A stretch of DNA of 6,037 bases, taken from assembly GCA_021106775.1 (NCBI GenBank), contig JAIOTL010000233.1:1-6037 (forward strand), read 5' to 3'. How positions within the stretch are numbered: position 1 is the stretch's first letter; each line of letters starts with the position of its first letter. Below the pieces are notes generated by a model. It was not told where the DNA came from and made no database searches. It saw only the letters and a program-made list of their open reading frames with translations. Source of the DNA: Planctomycetota bacterium. Its GTDB lineage: Bacteria > Planctomycetota > UBA8742 > SKZP01 > JAIOTL01. A program made the translations under genes and the position numbers. Shown in pieces: positions 3,568-6,037 of this stretch.

Positions 3568-6037
3568 TTATTCGACCACGAACTCAGCAATCTCGGTCTT
3601 TGCGATGAGCATATTGTTTCCTGGATTCATAATCCGCATGCTCTCATATTTCGCAAATCCTGTGTACATGCCCTTGATTTTATATTCGAATGTGAGTTCA
3701 CCTGAAACCTTCACAAGGGTGAGTTCAAGCGTGTTTCCGAGCACACGGAAGTCCGCGATTATGCCTGCTTTTCGCAGTTTTATCAGGCTTTCCGTGTCAA
3801 TCACAGCATTTGAGGGAATTGTGTCGCGCAAAACGAGCATCGGCAGCATTTTTTCAGTTTTAATCGTCGTTTTAACCGTAACAGGCTGACCGATGCTTGC
3901 CTTCGCAGGAAGTTCCCGCGTAACTTTCACCTTTGTAGAGAGAGTTTCGGTTTTTACACCCCATTGTTTCAGCTCAACCATCACCGATGCCGTGAGTTTG
4001 CCCGAATACTCAACGGTTATGTCATTTTTACCTGATTTCAGAAGCTTCGTAATCTCAATATGCCGCAATTTCGCAGCAGATAGGAACGGGTCATCTTTAT
4101 CAACCTTAATTTTTTGCAACGTTTCGCCGTTCACTTTAATTGTAATGTACGCATCGTCTGATTCCTCAGAAAACGCACCTGTTTTCAAAAGTGCACGAAT
4201 CGCGTTTGCTGTCCCGATTTCGTTGTGCCATGCGCCCCATGCTTCTCTTGTTGACATCAAATATGTGATACCTTCGCGCAAATATCCATCATATTTTTTA
4301 GCATCGTAATCAGCCAAAAGCTCCAGAATTCGCGCATTCAACTCAACCGTTCCGCCGTATGCATGATACCAGTGTGGCTCCCAATGTCCCGTGCGCTTGA
4401 GTTCTATCAGATAATCGATATATTGCTGAATCACTTCAGTTTCAACCTGTTTACCTTGCCTTTTCGTGAAATAAATCAAACCTTGTATCGCTGCGGAAAC
4501 TGTCATCGGCTCATCCGTCTTTTTCTCAAGAAGCGCAAGCATTTTGTCCTTTAGCTTGGTAATTTCAGCATCGAACTTTTTCGCTTCCGGTACACGCAAT
4601 CTTGCAAGTGTCAACACCTCGAAAATCTCAGCTGATAGTGCCCAATCCGTCGCTTCGTTGAAAGTTTCCCAGAAGTACGCACCCTTTGACGCCCAGAGTC
4701 CGTTTTCATCACGTTTGCTCAGAATATATTCAATTGCTTTCAACATTACTTTGTCGTCAACTGGGAAGTCTACCCGACGAAGCTCAGCGAGGGCGCGAAG
4801 AACATAAACCGTATAATAAAGATTCTCACCGCCGACAATTCCTCTACTGTCTGGTGCCGTCGCATCCGCAAGGAACCACCAGCCCCACGCGCCGTTTTTC
4901 ATCTGTGTGGCAGCAAGCAAACTTGCACCTTGATAAAGTTTTGCCTTAATCAGATTGATTTTGTCAGCACTTGTTTCAGTTTTGCGCAGATAATCGAGCA
5001 TGGCAGCATTCATAATCACCGATGCTGCATTCATCCATGGCGAAAATCTCGGACTCACATCATACGCCCACCACGCCTGAATCGCAGGGAAAACGTTGGG
5101 CAGAGAAACATTGATGTTCGCAATCATGTAATCCGCATTTTCCGCGATGTTCAGGTTCGCAGTCAACGAACCTTTGCCCTTTACCGAACCTTTCACGACA
5201 TTTACATTGGGCAAACCTACAGGTGCCACGAAAATCTTCTTCTGCTCGGAATCCTTGAATTTGTCTGTTTCAAACGAAACTTCATATGCATGTTCTCCGC
5301 AGGATTTGGCAGAAATCGTCCAATCAACGATTTGCGATTCATCCTTTGCGATTTTGATTTCAACAATTGAATTCTCAGGAATTCCGAGTGTATCAGACTT
5401 CAACGATGCTTTCCCCGTTATTTCTGCGCCTGAAAAATTCTGAATCAATGCTTGCACCGTGATTTTATCCCCAAGCTTCATTTCCGCAGGTAACAGTGAC
5501 CGCACAAAAACAGGCTGAATTATCTGAATATTTTTACGTGCAAGCCCGATGTAACCTGATTTATCAGTCGCGACTATTGAAATCTTCTGCGTTGTTATCG
5601 CATCTGGCATTTTTGCTGAAAACTCTGCAACACCGTCCTTTGTTACAACATCCGTAAGCCAAAGCGAAGTTTCAGGGAATTTTTTCCGAATAATAATCGT
5701 TTTCTGTGCTTGCGAAGGTTTACTTTCACGTCTGAGTAACGAATCATCCAAGGATTTGCCGTTTGCTTTTGCAGGCAGTTTTTTCGATTCCTTCTCAATG
5801 CTGTCAGGTTCTGCTGACGGGTCTTCTTTTGGGGTTTCTTCTTCGCCCCAGGTTGGTCCATCACTATCACCTTCATCATCGTCTTCAGCTTCATTTTTCT
5901 CTTCACCTGGAACAGCGTCAGCACCGTTTTTGTACCTTCTTTCACCACCGACAAAACCGCCTGGGGCTTTCCAACCCCAGTTTGTGTATGCGATATCACG
6001 CCATGGTGAACCCCAGTTTCTGTCAACAACAGGCCAG
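3568..6037 (-). CDS. Alpha-2-macroglobulin family protein, thioester-less, 5' end off window
   Basis: The frame is open from the right edge to the TAA at 3570-3568, giving 822 residues of the C-terminal part; residue 1 here is the Trp at 6036-6034. Residues 1-40 are Trp/Gly-rich, about 44-83 are strongly acidic, and the family core starts at 120-127 with FPETSLWL, followed by DVVTKDGVAEF and KMPDAITTQKISIVA. FVRSLLP and a beta region follow. A helical toroid (about 310-620) shows NGAWGWW and YYTVYVLRALAELRR. Where the CxEQ thioester belongs (about 320-335) the sequence is WWAYDVSPRFSPWM, without Cys or the Glu-Gln pair; the only cysteine in the whole stretch is residue 246. A C-terminal beta domain (about 700-822) has LRDTIPSNAVID. 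Bacterial members are secreted or periplasmic and trap proteases or act in envelope defence. The thioester-less form resembles the YfaS type. The true start, any signal peptide and lipobox lie beyond the window. Confidence 0.9.
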   Translation of the reverse strand, partial: WPVVDRNWGSPWRDIAYTNWGWKAPGGFVGGERRYKNGADAVPGEEKNEAEDDDEGDSDGPTWGEEETPKEDPSAEPDSIEKESKKLPAKANGKSLDDSLLRRESKPSQAQKTIIIRKKFPETSLWLTDVVTKDGVAEFSAKMPDAITTQKISIVATDKSGYIGLARKNIQIIQPVFVRSLLPAEMKLGDKITVQALIQNFSGAEITGKASLKSDTLGIPENSIVEIKIAKDESQIVDWTISAKSCGEHAYEVSFETDKFKDSEQKKIFVAPVGLPNVNVVKGSVKGKGSLTANLNIAENADYMIANINVSLPNVFPAIQAWWAYDVSPRFSPWMNAASVIMNAAMLDYLRKTETSADKINLIKAKLYQGASLLAATQMKNGAWGWWFLADATAPDSRGIVGGENLYYTVYVLRALAELRRVDFPVDDKVMLKAIEYILSKRDENGLWASKGAYFWETFNEATDWALSAEIFEVLTLARLRVPEAKKFDAEITKLKDKMLALLEKKTDEPMTVSAAIQGLIYFTKRQGKQVETEVIQQYIDYLIELKRTGHWEPHWYHAYGGTVELNARILELLADYDAKKYDGYLREGITYLMSTREAWGAWHNEIGTANAIRALLKTGAFSEESDDAYITIKVNGETLQKIKVDKDDPFLSAAKLRHIEITKLLKSGKNDITVEYSGKLTASVMVELKQWGVKTETLSTKVKVTRELPAKASIGQPVTVKTTIKTEKMLPMLVLRDTIPSNAVIDTESLIKLRKAGIIADFRVLGNTLELTLVKVSGELTFEYKIKGMYTGFAKYESMRIMNPGNNMLIAKTEIAEFVVE
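5788..5907 (-). other. Acidic low-complexity linker at the bait-region position
   Basis: Residues about 44-83 of the visible macroglobulin fragment are dominated by Glu, Asp and Pro (EEKNEAEDDDEGDSDG, GEEETPKEDPSAEPD), followed by a Lys-rich stretch up to about residue 116. It directly precedes FPETSLWL, where the protease bait region lies in the family. That it serves as bait is inference. Confidence 0.6.

Noticed and set aside
3415..3705. Plus-strand 96-codon open frame
   Set aside because: It starts inside the inverted-repeat element and runs antisense into the macroglobulin gene, with no Shine-Dalgarno and no recognisable protein pattern.
4930..5370. Plus-strand 146-codon open frame opposite the macroglobulin gene
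   Set aside because: It is a shadow of a well-conserved coding strand; its composition (His, Arg, Cys and Phe rich) has no family resemblance.
5643..6029. Minus-strand 128-codon frame overlapping the 5' part of the macroglobulin gene
   Set aside because: It is the +1 shadow of the acidic linker; Lys- and Arg-rich composition results from reading GAA/GAT-rich codons out of frame.

Overview
The window is AT-rich bacterial chromosome with five protein-coding genes and no tRNA, rRNA, CRISPR array or transposase that I can see. Ribosomal protein S2 has a Planctomycetota-like flavour from memory (GVHFGHRVxxWNPKM, YIFGKRNKIHII, WLGGTLTNF, KRLEELE). Together with a GspC-like secretion protein and a large bacterial alpha-2-macroglobulin, this suggests an uncultured, low-GC, didermic lineage of Planctomycetota or a neighbouring phylum. 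That placement is inference and weak.

Left part, minus strand (1-2168): rpsB (S2) starts at 887 and runs off the left edge. Its reading frame is interrupted by one in-frame TGA at 543-545, although the S2 homology continues without any frame change on both sides. Upstream of it (transcribed before it) is a gene for a membrane-anchored PDZ protein of GspC architecture (1059-2168). A good intrinsic terminator at 951-979 separates the two.

Middle, plus strand (2169-3276): a divergent intergenic region leads into a tightly coupled two-gene unit. The first gene encodes a GmhB/HisB-type HAD-like protein whose catalytic motifs are largely eroded. The second encodes an 87-residue three-helix protein resembling NuoK (complex I / antiporter family). 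It keeps the equivalent of Glu36 but has Asn in place of Glu72. Stop and start overlap as TAATG. No other nuo gene is in the window.

3277-3567 is a convergent intergenic region holding a MITE-like element of about 200 bp with imperfect terminal inverted repeats (TGTCATTC...GAATCCAG), plus small hairpins.

Right part, minus strand (3568-6037): the C-terminal 822 residues of an alpha-2-macroglobulin family protein. It has a long acidic linker where the bait region should be, the conserved FPETSLWL start of the core, a helical thioester-type domain that lacks the Cys-Glu-Gln thioester, and a C-terminal beta domain.

The genes look like three or four separate transcription units rather than one system. 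The most unusual items are the in-frame TGA in an essential ribosomal protein gene and the coupled pair of a degenerate HAD protein and a NuoK-like protein. I did not find convincing evidence of a complete novel system.
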